Source: Sulfurimicrobium lacus (GTDB lineage: Bacteria; Pseudomonadota; Gammaproteobacteria; Burkholderiales; Sulfuricellaceae). Taken from it: DNA of 64,000 bases. The stretch is from the NCBI RefSeq assembly GCF_011764585.1, contig NZ_AP022853.1, positions 2,947,501 to 3,011,500 of the forward strand, given 5' to 3'. Below the pieces are notes generated by a model. That model worked only from the letters and a program-made list of their open reading frames with translations, ran no database searches and was not told the DNA's origin. Shown here piece after piece: positions 27,803 to 36,216 of the stretch (position 1 is its first letter; every line of letters starts with the position of its first letter). The position numbers and the translations under genes are program-made.

Positions 27803-29317
27803 ATGGTAAACATGAAGCTCCAGTCCTCGCTCCGCCAGAAAATCACGCTCGGCTACCTGGGCTATTACGTCATGGCCCTGCTGATCGTTGCCCTTTCCTT
27901 GTTCACCTTCCTCGAACTGCGCGTGATCGACAACAGGGTCGTACTCGGCGAACGCATTACCGCCCTGTTCGACGCCACGCTGGAAATCAGGCGATTCGAA
28001 AAGAACTACTTCCTTTACCATCAGGATACCGACCTGCAAGAGAGCAAGCGCTATGCCGCAAAGGTAATCGACCTGATCGAGCACAACACGGCGGATTTCG
28101 CCAAGCTCGCCTCGGCGCCGCGAATTTTAGCGCTGCAGAACGAGGTCCGCGCCTACCGCGAACTGATGGCGGAGTATGCCAGGAGCGGCGCGGACGACAC
28201 GGGCCAAAGCGAGTTGCTGGAAGCGCAGATCAGGAAAGCCGGCAAGGGTGTCGTCACCATCGCCGAAGAGATGGCGGGAACGGAAAGGCGCAGGATACGC
28301 GCCTCCCTGGACCGCTTCCGCTCCATACTGGTGGCTTCGATCGTCCTGCTCTCGCTGCTGATGATCGCGGTAGGCTGGGCCCTGTCGCGCATGGTGGTTC
28401 GCCCGCTCAAGCACATGGACAGCTGCGTGGAGGCGGTTTCCGGCGGCAGGCTGGACAAGCTGACCACTCCCTCCGAAGACAGCGAGATCATCGCCATCAC
28501 CCAGGCCTTCAATCACATGCTGGGAGAGCTCGAACTGCGCCAAAAGATGCTGCTGCGCTCCGAGAAGCTCGCCTCGCTCGGCACCATGCTGGCGGGCGTG
28601 GCGCACGAACTGAACAATCCGCTCTCGAACATTTCCCTCTCGGCTCAGATCCTGTTGGAGGAAATCGAGGAAAACGACCCCGAGCGGCGCCAGGAGTTGC
28701 TGGCGCAAATCGAGGAACAGACGGAGCGGGCACGCAATATCGTGCGCGCACTGCTGGATTTTGCCCGCGACAAGCCGGTCAAGCGCGAAGACGTGCTGCT
28801 TGCGCCCCTGATCGAGGAGGTCATCCTGTTTCTCCGTGGGGAAACGCCCTCCGACGTGCGCATCACCTCCGAGATTGCAGCCGACATCGCACTCCCGGCG
28901 GACCGACAGCGGCTCGAACAGGCCTTCCTCAACCTGATCAAGAATGCGCTGGAAGAGATGGGCGGCACTGGCGAAATCCGCATCAGCGCCACGCGGCGCC
29001 ACCTGAGCCGCGAAGCGGCCGTGTCCCTGCTCGACGAGGGCGCAAAATCGCTCGGCAAGTGTTTCCATGGCGGCGACGCGGTCGACATCGAAATCCGCGA
29101 CAACGGACCGGGCATTCCTGACGAGATACTGCCGCGTATTTTCGACCCGTTTTTCACCACCAAGGATGTCGGACGCGGCATGGGACTCGGCCTGTTCATC
29201 GTGTACGAAATCATCGAGGAGCATAACGGCTGCATTTCCGTGGAAAGCGAAGCCGGGCGGGGAACCGTGTTCCATATCCGGCTGCCGCTGGAACATATCG
29301 ACGAAGAAAACGGTTAA
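27803..29317 (+). CDS. Membrane histidine kinase with four-helix-type periplasmic sensor
   Basis: I start at ATG 27803 (MVNMKLQSS); ATG 27812 is equally possible. The roughly 504-residue kinase has helices near residues 18-38 and 190-210. They flank a helical periplasmic domain with E-I-R-R-F-E-K-N-Y-F-L-Y, typical of helical-bundle sensors (HBM or 4HB type). A HAMP domain follows, then a HisKA box G-V-A-H-E-L-N-N-P-L, and an HATPase with N-L-I-K-N-A-L-E, D-N-G-P-G-I and G-M-G-L-G-L. Its stop lies eight bases from the sigma-54 regulator gene, so the pair form a two-component system. The same run continues into the first SulP gene, which suggests the signal relates to anion transport. Confidence 0.9.
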   Translation: MVNMKLQSSLRQKITLGYLGYYVMALLIVALSLFTFLELRVIDNRVVLGERITALFDATLEIRRFEKNYFLYHQDTDLQESKRYAAKVIDLIEHNTADFAKLASAPRILALQNEVRAYRELMAEYARSGADDTGQSELLEAQIRKAGKGVVTIAEEMAGTERRRIRASLDRFRSILVASIVLLSLLMIAVGWALSRMVVRPLKHMDSCVEAVSGGRLDKLTTPSEDSEIIAITQAFNHMLGELELRQKMLLRSEKLASLGTMLAGVAHELNNPLSNISLSAQILLEEIEENDPERRQELLAQIEEQTERARNIVRALLDFARDKPVKREDVLLAPLIEEVILFLRGETPSDVRITSEIAADIALPADRQRLEQAFLNLIKNALEEMGGTGEIRISATRRHLSREAAVSLLDEGAKSLGKCFHGGDAVDIEIRDNGPGIPDEILPRIFDPFFTTKDVGRGMGLGLFIVYEIIEEHNGCISVESEAGRGTVFHIRLPLEHIDEENG

Positions 29318-29325
29318 AGGAAAAC

Positions 29326-30708
29326 ATGCAAAGCAAGGGAAGACTGCTGATCGTCGAGGACGAGAAAATCGCCCTCAAGAACCTGGTTCACGTCATGACC
29401 AAGGAAGGCTATGACGTGGCCGGAACGCAGAGCGGCGCGACCGCGCTGGGCTGGATCGAAAGCCAGTCGTTCGACGTGGTGCTGACCGACCTCAGGATGG
29501 AAAAAGTGGACGGCATGCAGGTGCTGAAAAAGTGCCGCGAGCGCAGCCCGGACACCGAGGTGATCATGATCACCGGCCATGCAACGCCGGAATCGGCGGT
29601 GGAAGCCATGAAGAGCGGCGCTTTTTTTTATATCGCCAAGCCCTTCCGCCTGGACGACGTGCGCAAGGTGGTCAGGGAAGCGCTGGAAAAGAATCTGCTG
29701 AAGCGCGAAAACCGCCAGTTGCGCGAGCAGATAGAAGGTTACGAAGGCAAGGTCAAGATCATCACCCAGGACCCGGCCATGCTGAAGGTGCTTGAAATGG
29801 CGCGGCAGGTGGCGCCGACCGACTGCAATGTGCTGATCACCGGCGAATCCGGGACGGGCAAGGAATTGTTCGCGCGCTACCTGCACTACAACAGCGGTCG
29901 CGCGGATGGGCCGTTCGTCGCGGTAAACTGCGGCGCGTTCGGCGAGGAACTGCTGTCCAACGAGTTGTTCGGACATGAGAAAGGCGCTTTCACCGGCGCG
30001 CTGACGCTGAAGAAGGGGCTGATCGAATCGGCCCAGGGCGGCACGCTGTTTCTCGATGAGATCACCGAAATGTCGCCGGCGATGCAGGTCAAACTGCTGC
30101 GCGTGATCCAGGAGCGCGAAGTGCTGCACCTGGGCGGCACCGCGCCGGTCAAGACCGACGCGCGCTATATCGCCGCGACCAACCGCGATATCGAGACAGT
30201 CACCAGGGACGGCTCGTTGCGCCAGGACCTGTTCTTCCGCCTCAACGTCGTGAACCTGCACATCCCGCCCCTGTGCGAACGCAAGGGAGACGTAGCCCCG
30301 CTCAGCTATTACTTCCTCAAGAAGTTCTCCGTGCTGATGAAAAAGGAAGTCAACGACATTTCTCCGGAAGCGATCTCGGTGCTCGAAAACCATGACTTTC
30401 CCGGCAACGTGCGCGAACTGGAAAACATCATCGAGCGCGGTGTCGCGATCAACACCGGCCAAACCATCGAACTCGCGCACCTGCCCGAGAAACTGCGCGA
30501 AGCCAGCGCGCAGATGTTCAGGAAAAAAGAGGGGCGCGTCCCCTCCCTCGAAGCACAGGAAAAAGCCTATATACGCTGGGTGCTCAACGAGGCGGGAGGA
30601 AACCAGACCGTCGCCGCGCAGATGCTGGGAATCAACCGTGTTTCGCTGTGGCGCAAGCTGAAAAGCTACGAAATGGACGATGGGACGCTCCTTGATGGCA
30701 CCCCGTGA
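29326..30708 (+). CDS. Sigma-54-dependent response regulator (NtrC family)
   Basis: The 460-residue protein has a receiver (I-V-E-D-E-K, acceptor in V-L-T-D-L-R-M, Lys in I-A-K-P-F), a central AAA+ domain (G-E-S-G-T-G-K-E, G-A-F-T-G-A, G-G-T-L-F-L-D-E) and a Fis-type DNA-binding end (N-Q-T-V-A-A-Q-M-L-G-I-N-R-V). All residues needed for sigma-54 activation are visible. It is paired with the kinase just upstream, and the first SulP gene starts 50 bases after its stop. I found no convincing -24/-12 promoter in that short gap, so its targets may lie elsewhere. Confidence 0.92.
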   Translation: MQSKGRLLIVEDEKIALKNLVHVMTKEGYDVAGTQSGATALGWIESQSFDVVLTDLRMEKVDGMQVLKKCRERSPDTEVIMITGHATPESAVEAMKSGAFFYIAKPFRLDDVRKVVREALEKNLLKRENRQLREQIEGYEGKVKIITQDPAMLKVLEMARQVAPTDCNVLITGESGTGKELFARYLHYNSGRADGPFVAVNCGAFGEELLSNELFGHEKGAFTGALTLKKGLIESAQGGTLFLDEITEMSPAMQVKLLRVIQEREVLHLGGTAPVKTDARYIAATNRDIETVTRDGSLRQDLFFRLNVVNLHIPPLCERKGDVAPLSYYFLKKFSVLMKKEVNDISPEAISVLENHDFPGNVRELENIIERGVAINTGQTIELAHLPEKLREASAQMFRKKEGRVPSLEAQEKAYIRWVLNEAGGNQTVAAQMLGINRVSLWRKLKSYEMDDGTLLDGTP

Positions 30709-30743
30709 ATTCTGTAGTATGTGATGCATAGTAAAACAGGATA

Positions 30744-30758
30744 GTTTCAAATTGAAAC
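30744..30758. promoter_or_regulatory. Palindrome abutting the start codon of the first SulP gene
   Basis: GTTTCAAATTGAAAC is a perfect palindrome (7-base arms, one-base centre) whose last base touches the ATG at 30759. The nearest ribosome-binding-like AGGAT (30738-30742) lies 16 bases from the ATG, so a small RNA hairpin could bring it closer, or the site may be a protein operator. Confidence 0.4.
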
Positions 30759-32558
30759 ATGTCTGAAAATTCGCTGAAAAGCGCACTCGCCTGCAATCTC
30801 TGGCTCCATAAAATATTCCCCTTCCTGCGCTGGTGGCCGATGCTGGACAAGCACACCACGCGCGCCGACATGATTGCCGGCCTGACCGGCGCCATCATCG
30901 TGCTGCCTCAGGGCGTGGCATTCGCCACCATCGCCGGACTGCCGCCGGAATACGGCCTGTATGCCGCGATGGTTCCGGCCATATTCGGCGCGCTGTTCGG
31001 GTCCAGCTGGCACCTGGTTTCGGGTCCGACCACTGCCATTTCCATTGTCGTATTCTCCTCGGTCAGTCCGCTCGCCGAGCCGGGCAGCGCGCAGTTCATC
31101 AGCCTGGTGCTGACCCTGACCTTCCTCACCGGAGTGTTCCAGCTCATCATGGGCATGGCGCGCATGGGCGTGCTGGTCAACTTCATTTCGCACACGGTGG
31201 TGATCGGCTTTACCGCCGGCGCGGCGGTGCTGATCGCCGCCAGCCAGATCAAGAACTTCTTCGGCATCAACATCCCGCGCGGCTCCCATTTCTACGAGAT
31301 CATCCACCAGTTGGTGCTGCAGATCGGCGAGATCAACCCTTACGTCACCTCGGTGGCGCTGGTCACGCTGCTGTCGGGCATCCTGGTGAAGAAGTTCTGG
31401 CCATGGATTCCCTACATGATCGCCGCCATGCTGATAGGCAGCCTGTTCGCCCTCGGCCTGAACGGCCATTTCGGCAACGACATCACCCACATCCGCACCG
31501 TCGGCGCCCTGCCTGCGCATTTGCCGCCTTTTTCCCTGCCCGACCTGTCGCTGGAAACGATCAAGAAGATGGCGCCCAGCGCCCTGGCCGTGACCATGCT
31601 GGCGCTCACCGAGGCAGTTTCGATCGCCCGCGCCGTGGCGGTGCGCTCGGAACAGCGCATCGACGGCAACCAGGAATTCATCGGCCAGGGACTGTCGAAC
31701 ATCTTCGGCAGCCTGTTCTCCGGCTATGCTTCAAGCGGCTCCTTCAACCGCAGTGGCCTGAACTACGCCGCCGGGGCACGCACCCCGCTGGCGGCGGTAT
31801 TCTCCGCCGTGTTCCTTGCCGCCACCCTGCTCCTGGTGGCCCCGCTCGCGGCCTACCTGCCGATCCCCGCCATGGCGGCGATCCTGTTCCTGGTGGCATG
31901 GGGGCTGATCGACTTCCACCATATTCATTCCATTTTCCACACCAGCCGCGCGGAAACCGCGGTGCTGATCACCACGCTGCTCTCGACCCTGTTCGTCGAA
32001 CTGGAATTCGCCATCTACGTCGGCGTGATGCTGTCGCTCATGCTCTACCTCGCCCGCACGTCCCAGCCCGCCATCGTGCCGGTGATACCTGCCGGCGAAG
32101 AAGGCGCCTACCATTTCGAAGACCTCAAGGGACGCACCGAATGCCCGCAATTCCGCATGGTGCGCGTCAACGGCTCGATCTTTTTCGGCGCGGTCGACCA
32201 CGTACAGCGCAACCTGCAACAGATCGACGAAATCAATCCGCAGCAGAAAACGGTTCTGGTGGTCGGCAGCGGCGTCAATTTCGTCGACGTGGCAGGGGCG
32301 GAAATGCTGTCGCAGGAAGCCAAGCGCCGGCGCAAGATGGGGGGCGGACTGTATTTCTATCGCCTCAAGGAGCCGGTGTACAACTTCCTCAAGCAGGGAC
32401 ACTACCTGAAGGACATCGGCGAGAGCAGCTTCTTCCCAGCCAAATCGAACGTGATCCCGGTGGTCTACGAAACCCTCGACCCGGAAATCTGCCGCACCTG
32501 CAAGGCCAGGATTTTCCCGGAATGCCAGGAAGTTCTTCCGGGCGGAGAGAGGCGCTAA
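30759..32558 (+). CDS. SulP family anion transporter with STAS domain and Cys-rich tail (SulP-1)
   Basis: The 599-residue inner-membrane protein has the SulP core (about 12-14 helices, residues about 30-430) with the N-terminal signature G-L-P-P-E-Y-G-L-Y-A-A, then S-G-S-F-N-R-S. A STAS domain (about 450-560) carries V-N-F-V-D-V-A-G-A-E-M-L. After STAS comes an unusual tail, D-P-E-I-C-R-T-C-K-A-R-I-F-P-E-C-Q, with cysteines at 578, 581 and 589. SulP proteins carry sulfate, bicarbonate or other anions. This copy is closest to SulP-2 in the window. Context with carbonic anhydrase further down favours inorganic carbon, but sulfate is not excluded. Confidence 0.92.
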   Translation: MSENSLKSALACNLWLHKIFPFLRWWPMLDKHTTRADMIAGLTGAIIVLPQGVAFATIAGLPPEYGLYAAMVPAIFGALFGSSWHLVSGPTTAISIVVFSSVSPLAEPGSAQFISLVLTLTFLTGVFQLIMGMARMGVLVNFISHTVVIGFTAGAAVLIAASQIKNFFGINIPRGSHFYEIIHQLVLQIGEINPYVTSVALVTLLSGILVKKFWPWIPYMIAAMLIGSLFALGLNGHFGNDITHIRTVGALPAHLPPFSLPDLSLETIKKMAPSALAVTMLALTEAVSIARAVAVRSEQRIDGNQEFIGQGLSNIFGSLFSGYASSGSFNRSGLNYAAGARTPLAAVFSAVFLAATLLLVAPLAAYLPIPAMAAILFLVAWGLIDFHHIHSIFHTSRAETAVLITTLLSTLFVELEFAIYVGVMLSLMLYLARTSQPAIVPVIPAGEEGAYHFEDLKGRTECPQFRMVRVNGSIFFGAVDHVQRNLQQIDEINPQQKTVLVVGSGVNFVDVAGAEMLSQEAKRRRKMGGGLYFYRLKEPVYNFLKQGHYLKDIGESSFFPAKSNVIPVVYETLDPEICRTCKARIFPECQEVLPGGERR

Positions 32559-32579
32559 GTGCGCCGACAGGCCAACTGC

Positions 32580-33530
32580 TTATTCGCCGGCCGCATACAT
32601 CGAATCAAAAACCCCCATCGCCCGCGCCAGCAGGGCATCGTCGTCGGCGCACTGGCGGCGCAAACCGGACAGCACCATTTCCACGCCCGGCGCCTCTGCC
32701 ACTGCGGCGCCGCCGGCATCCAGAAAATGCACGACGGCAGCGATCCGTCCCAGCAACGGATCCTTGTCCAGACCGAAGGCGGCGAGCAGCACCTCGAACG
32801 TGACATGCTTGCCCACATGGGTGAATTCGGCACCGTCGAAGTCGAATCCGACAGCGTCGGGGGGACAGTTCTCGGGATTTTCCAGCCAGACGAAATGCGC
32901 CTCCGCATCGACGAAACGACGCACCAGCCAAGCGCTCGCCAGGCGATCGACCCACACATGCCGGCGCGTCGCCCACACGCGCCCCAGGTAGGCGGCGCGC
33001 TCGCGCGGCACGATTTCACCGGACACCGTGCGGCGTTCGCCGGGCGACAGGCTGGCAAAGAACAGGGTTTCCGCTTCGGCCAGCCGATCTTCCACCTCTT
33101 CCTTGGTCAAATCGGGAAAGTAGTCCACCGCGGTGATCGCTTCCAGGTCGCGGCGCAGCGCCTTGAGCTGGCGGCGCCCCGCCACCGTGTCCAGCGAGGC
33201 GAAGCCGGACTTGAACGCATCTATCTTTTCCGCGACCTCGCGATATTCAGCACGCCGGTCGAACAGCCCCTGAAATTCGGCGCGCTCCTCGCCCGCCGCA
33301 CTGCTGACGTTCAACAGAAAAGCGCTGCCTCCTCCCTGCCTGACCTCTTCCACGTACATCCTGAGCGCCTGGCGCAGGCCGCGCCCGGCCGGCAGAAGAT
33401 AGACACCATCACGCAATACCGCGCACCCCAGCCCCTTGAGCGCGCGCCATACGCGCGTGCGCACGGTCGCGTTCGAAGTAGGCAGACTCAACACGATGAC
33501 CAGCCATTTGTCCGTCCCGAAAGCCCGCAT
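32580..33530 (-). CDS. chrB: ChrB-like chromate resistance/regulatory protein
   Basis: The start at ATG 33530 (MRAFGTDKWLV) is preferred over a TTG nine codons upstream; the protein has 316 residues. The N-terminal domain W-L-V-I-V-L-S-L-P-T-S-N-A-T-x-R-T-R-V-W-R-A-L-K-G-L-G is characteristic of ChrB. The C-terminal domain has R-R-H-V-W-V-D-R-L-A-S-A-W-L-V-R-R-F and F-D-x-D-G-A-E-F-T-H, the ChrB C-terminal family. ChrB acts as a chromate-responsive regulator in some operons. Here it is convergent with SulP-1 and divergent from SulP-2, and chrA is not adjacent. That placement suggests it may control SulP-2. Confidence 0.88.
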   Translation of the reverse strand: MRAFGTDKWLVIVLSLPTSNATVRTRVWRALKGLGCAVLRDGVYLLPAGRGLRQALRMYVEEVRQGGGSAFLLNVSSAAGEERAEFQGLFDRRAEYREVAEKIDAFKSGFASLDTVAGRRQLKALRRDLEAITAVDYFPDLTKEEVEDRLAEAETLFFASLSPGERRTVSGEIVPRERAAYLGRVWATRRHVWVDRLASAWLVRRFVDAEAHFVWLENPENCPPDAVGFDFDGAEFTHVGKHVTFEVLLAAFGLDKDPLLGRIAAVVHFLDAGGAAVAEAPGVEMVLSGLRRQCADDDALLARAMGVFDSMYAAGE

Positions 33531-33704
33531 CCTGACCCGCCCCTGTATTTGTTTCAATCATTACACTATATTGTCACTACAACATCAACAACAAAAAACA
33601 TTAAACCTCGCAAATCAAGGCCCTGCAACACTTGCAAGAACATTGAAAAAAAACGATAATTACAAGTCTCGAAAGCCTCAAATCAAATTCTTGTAGGAAA
33701 TACC

Positions 33705-35492
33705 GTGCTGAACCCGTCCTGCTGCCCCCTCCTGTTCTACAAAATATTTCCCTTCCTGCGTTGGTGGCCCATGGTCAACAAGGCCTCCAACAAGGCGGAC
33801 CTGATCGCCGGCATCACCGGCGCGATGATCGTGCTGCCGCAGGGCGTGGCCTTCGCCACCATCGCGGGCATGCCCCCCGAATACGGCCTGTATGCCGCCA
33901 TGGTGCCGGCCATCATCGCCGCCATGTTCGGATCGAGTTGGCACCTGGTTTCCGGCCCGACCACGGCCATTTCCATCGCCGTGTTTGCGGCCATGAGCCC
34001 CCTCGCCGACCCGGGCTCGCCCCAGTTCGTCAGCATGGTGCTGACCCTGACTTTCCTTACCGGCCTGTTCCAGCTAATCCTCGGACTGGCGCGCATGGGG
34101 GTGCTGGTCAACTTCATCTCCCACACAGTGGTGATCGGCTTTACCGCCGGCGCGGCTTTGCTGATCGCCGCCAGCCAGGTGAAGAACTTCTTCGGCATTG
34201 CCATCGAGCGCGGCGCACACTTCCACGTGGTGATCGAGCAACTGGTTCTGCAGTTCGGCAACATCAACCCCTATGTCACCGCTGTTGGCGCCGTAACGCT
34301 GGCAACCGGCATTCTGGCCAAGAAGTTCATCCCCAAGTTCCCATACATGATCGTCGCCATGGTGGTGGGCAGCGTGCTGGCTTATTTCATCAACCTGGAA
34401 TTCGGCGTTGAAGTCACCAAGATCAAGACGGTGGGTGCCCTGCCGGCCAGCCTGCCGCCGTTCTTCCTACCCGATTTTTCCTATGCCACCATCCACAAGG
34501 TGGTCTTCCCGGCGCTGGTCGTCACCATGCTGGCACTGACCGAGGCAGTTTCCATTTCACGCGCCATTGCCACCAAATCCGAGCAACGCATCGATGGCAA
34601 CCAGGAGTTCGTCGGCCAGGGTCTGGCCAACATAGTCGGCAGCTTTTTCTCCGGCTACGCTTCCTGCGGCTCCTTCAACCGCAGCGGCGTCAACTACGCT
34701 TCGGGCGCACAGACCCCGCTGGCAACGGTTTATGCCTCGATTTTCCTGGTACTGATCCTGCTGCTGGTAGCGCCGCTCGCTTCCTACCTGCCCAATGCTG
34801 CCATGGCCGGTATCCTGTTCCTGGTGGCATGGGGCCTGATCGACTTCCACCACATCGGCTCCATCGGCAAGACCAGCATGGCGGAAACCGTGGTGCTGTG
34901 GGTTACGCTGCTCGGCACCCTGGTCAACCTGGAAGAGGGCATCTTCTTCGGCATCCTGCTCTCCCTTTCGCTCTACCTGTACCGCGTTTCGCGCCCGGCG
35001 ATCGACCCGGTGGTACCGGCCAAGGAAGAAGGCGCCTACCATTTCGTGGACGCGCACGGCCACCACGAGTGCCCGCAGTTCCGCATCGTGCGCATCAACG
35101 GCGCGGTGTTTTTCGGCGCGGTGGATTACGTGCAGAACGGCCTGACCCAGATCGACGAATCCAACCCGGACCAGAAGTCGGTGATGATCGTCGCCAGCGG
35201 CATCAACTTCATCGACGTGGCTGGCGCGGAAATGCTCGCTCAGGAAGCGCGTCGCCGGCGCAAGATGGGCGGCGGTCTGTACTTCTACCGCTGCAAGGAT
35301 TCCATCTACAAATTCCTGCGCAAATCCGACAAGCTGGACGACATCGGCGAAGGCGGTTTCTTCCCGGCCATGTCGAACTGGATCAAGCCGATTTACAGCA
35401 CCCTCGACCCGGAAATCTGCCGCAACTGCAAATACCGCATTTTCCCCGAGTGCCAGACCCATTTGCCCGACGGCGAGGCGAGGACGGCATGA
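33705..35492 (+). CDS. SulP family anion transporter with STAS domain and Cys-rich tail (SulP-2)
   Basis: A GTG start at 33705 follows GTAGGAAA, a good ribosome binding site, giving 595 residues. The core and STAS domain match SulP-1 closely (G-M-P-P-E-Y-G-L-Y-A-A, S-C-G-S-F-N-R-S, I-N-F-I-D-V-A-G-A-E-M-L). The same tail is present, with cysteines at 572, 575 and 583 (C-x2-C-x7-C). The stop TGA overlaps the ATG of the gamma carbonic anhydrase gene, so the two proteins are made together. A transporter coupled to a carbonic anhydrase is the strongest reason to suspect bicarbonate as substrate. Confidence 0.93.
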   Translation: MLNPSCCPLLFYKIFPFLRWWPMVNKASNKADLIAGITGAMIVLPQGVAFATIAGMPPEYGLYAAMVPAIIAAMFGSSWHLVSGPTTAISIAVFAAMSPLADPGSPQFVSMVLTLTFLTGLFQLILGLARMGVLVNFISHTVVIGFTAGAALLIAASQVKNFFGIAIERGAHFHVVIEQLVLQFGNINPYVTAVGAVTLATGILAKKFIPKFPYMIVAMVVGSVLAYFINLEFGVEVTKIKTVGALPASLPPFFLPDFSYATIHKVVFPALVVTMLALTEAVSISRAIATKSEQRIDGNQEFVGQGLANIVGSFFSGYASCGSFNRSGVNYASGAQTPLATVYASIFLVLILLLVAPLASYLPNAAMAGILFLVAWGLIDFHHIGSIGKTSMAETVVLWVTLLGTLVNLEEGIFFGILLSLSLYLYRVSRPAIDPVVPAKEEGAYHFVDAHGHHECPQFRIVRINGAVFFGAVDYVQNGLTQIDESNPDQKSVMIVASGINFIDVAGAEMLAQEARRRRKMGGGLYFYRCKDSIYKFLRKSDKLDDIGEGGFFPAMSNWIKPIYSTLDPEICRNCKYRIFPECQTHLPDGEARTA

Positions 35493-36049
35493 TCCGCAAG
35501 AACCCGAGCGGCGACCTGCCACTCATCCATGAGTCCGCCTATGTCGACAACACCGCGATTCTCTGCGGCAAGATCATCGTAGAGGAAAATGTTTTCATCG
35601 GGCCATACGCCGTCATTCGCGCCGATGAAGTCAACGAGCACGGCGAGATGGAGCCGATCATCATCGGCGCCAACTCCAATATCCAGGACGGCGTGGTCAT
35701 CCACTCCAAGGCGGGCGGTCTCGTCAGGATCGGCACCAACACCTCGATCGCCCACCGCTCCATCGTGCATGGCCCGTGCGTCGTCGGGGAGAACGTCTTC
35801 ATCGGCTTCAACTCGGTGCTGTTCGACTGCGTGATCGGCAATGGCTCGGTCGTGCGGCACAACTCCGTGGTGGAACACTGCGCAGTACCCGAGAACTTTC
35901 ATATCCCCTCCACCACCAACGTGCATTCCAACCAGGAACTGAACAAGATCGAACAGGTTTCGCCGCAGGCGAGCGACTTCTCCGAATCGGTATTGAAAGC
36001 CAACCACGAACTGGTCAAGGGATACAAGAAACTGCAGAACGAGTTTTAA
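35489..36049 (+). CDS. Gamma-class carbonic anhydrase-like hexapeptide protein
   Basis: This 186-residue left-handed beta-helix protein has repeated (I/V)-G-x-x sequences. The zinc ligands line up with Cam: H72 in V-V-I-H-S, and H89 and H94 in I-A-H-R-S-I-V-H-G-P with the right spacing of five. R44 and D46 (V-I-R-A-D) match the conserved Arg/Asp of the family. A C-terminal helix (residues about 150-186) follows. The start overlaps the SulP-2 stop as ATGA. CO2/HCO3- interconversion beside a SulP porter fits an inorganic carbon uptake unit; activity is not proved by sequence. Confidence 0.85.
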   Translation: MIRKNPSGDLPLIHESAYVDNTAILCGKIIVEENVFIGPYAVIRADEVNEHGEMEPIIIGANSNIQDGVVIHSKAGGLVRIGTNTSIAHRSIVHGPCVVGENVFIGFNSVLFDCVIGNGSVVRHNSVVEHCAVPENFHIPSTTNVHSNQELNKIEQVSPQASDFSESVLKANHELVKGYKKLQNEF

Positions 36050-36134
36050 CTGCAACATCGCGCGTACCGCCTTTCCCTGCCTGACCTCCGCCGCCAAAGA
36101 CCATGATGATTTGATGTCTTTCCGCCGGTCTCGC

Positions 36135-36163
36135 TGGTATGATTTAAGGACTACATGAAGTCC
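36135..36163 (+). promoter_or_regulatory. Extended -10 promoter and inverted repeat upstream of SulP-3
   Basis: TGGTATGAT at 36135-36143 is an extended -10 element, about 74 bases before the SulP-3 start. GGACT (36148-36152) and AGTCC (36159-36163) form a short inverted repeat just after it, where a repressor could bind. No clear -35 hexamer was found. Confidence 0.4.
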
Positions 36164-36216
36164 GGCGAATCCGTTTCATTTCCGACCGGAATGCAGGTCA
36201 CAGGGGGAAATAACTC

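Noticed and set aside
30640-30760. Sigma-54 promoter for SulP-1 (a TGGCAC near 30690)
   Set aside because: The TGGCAC lacks a GC dinucleotide at the required spacing for the -12 element and lies inside the coding end of the regulator gene.
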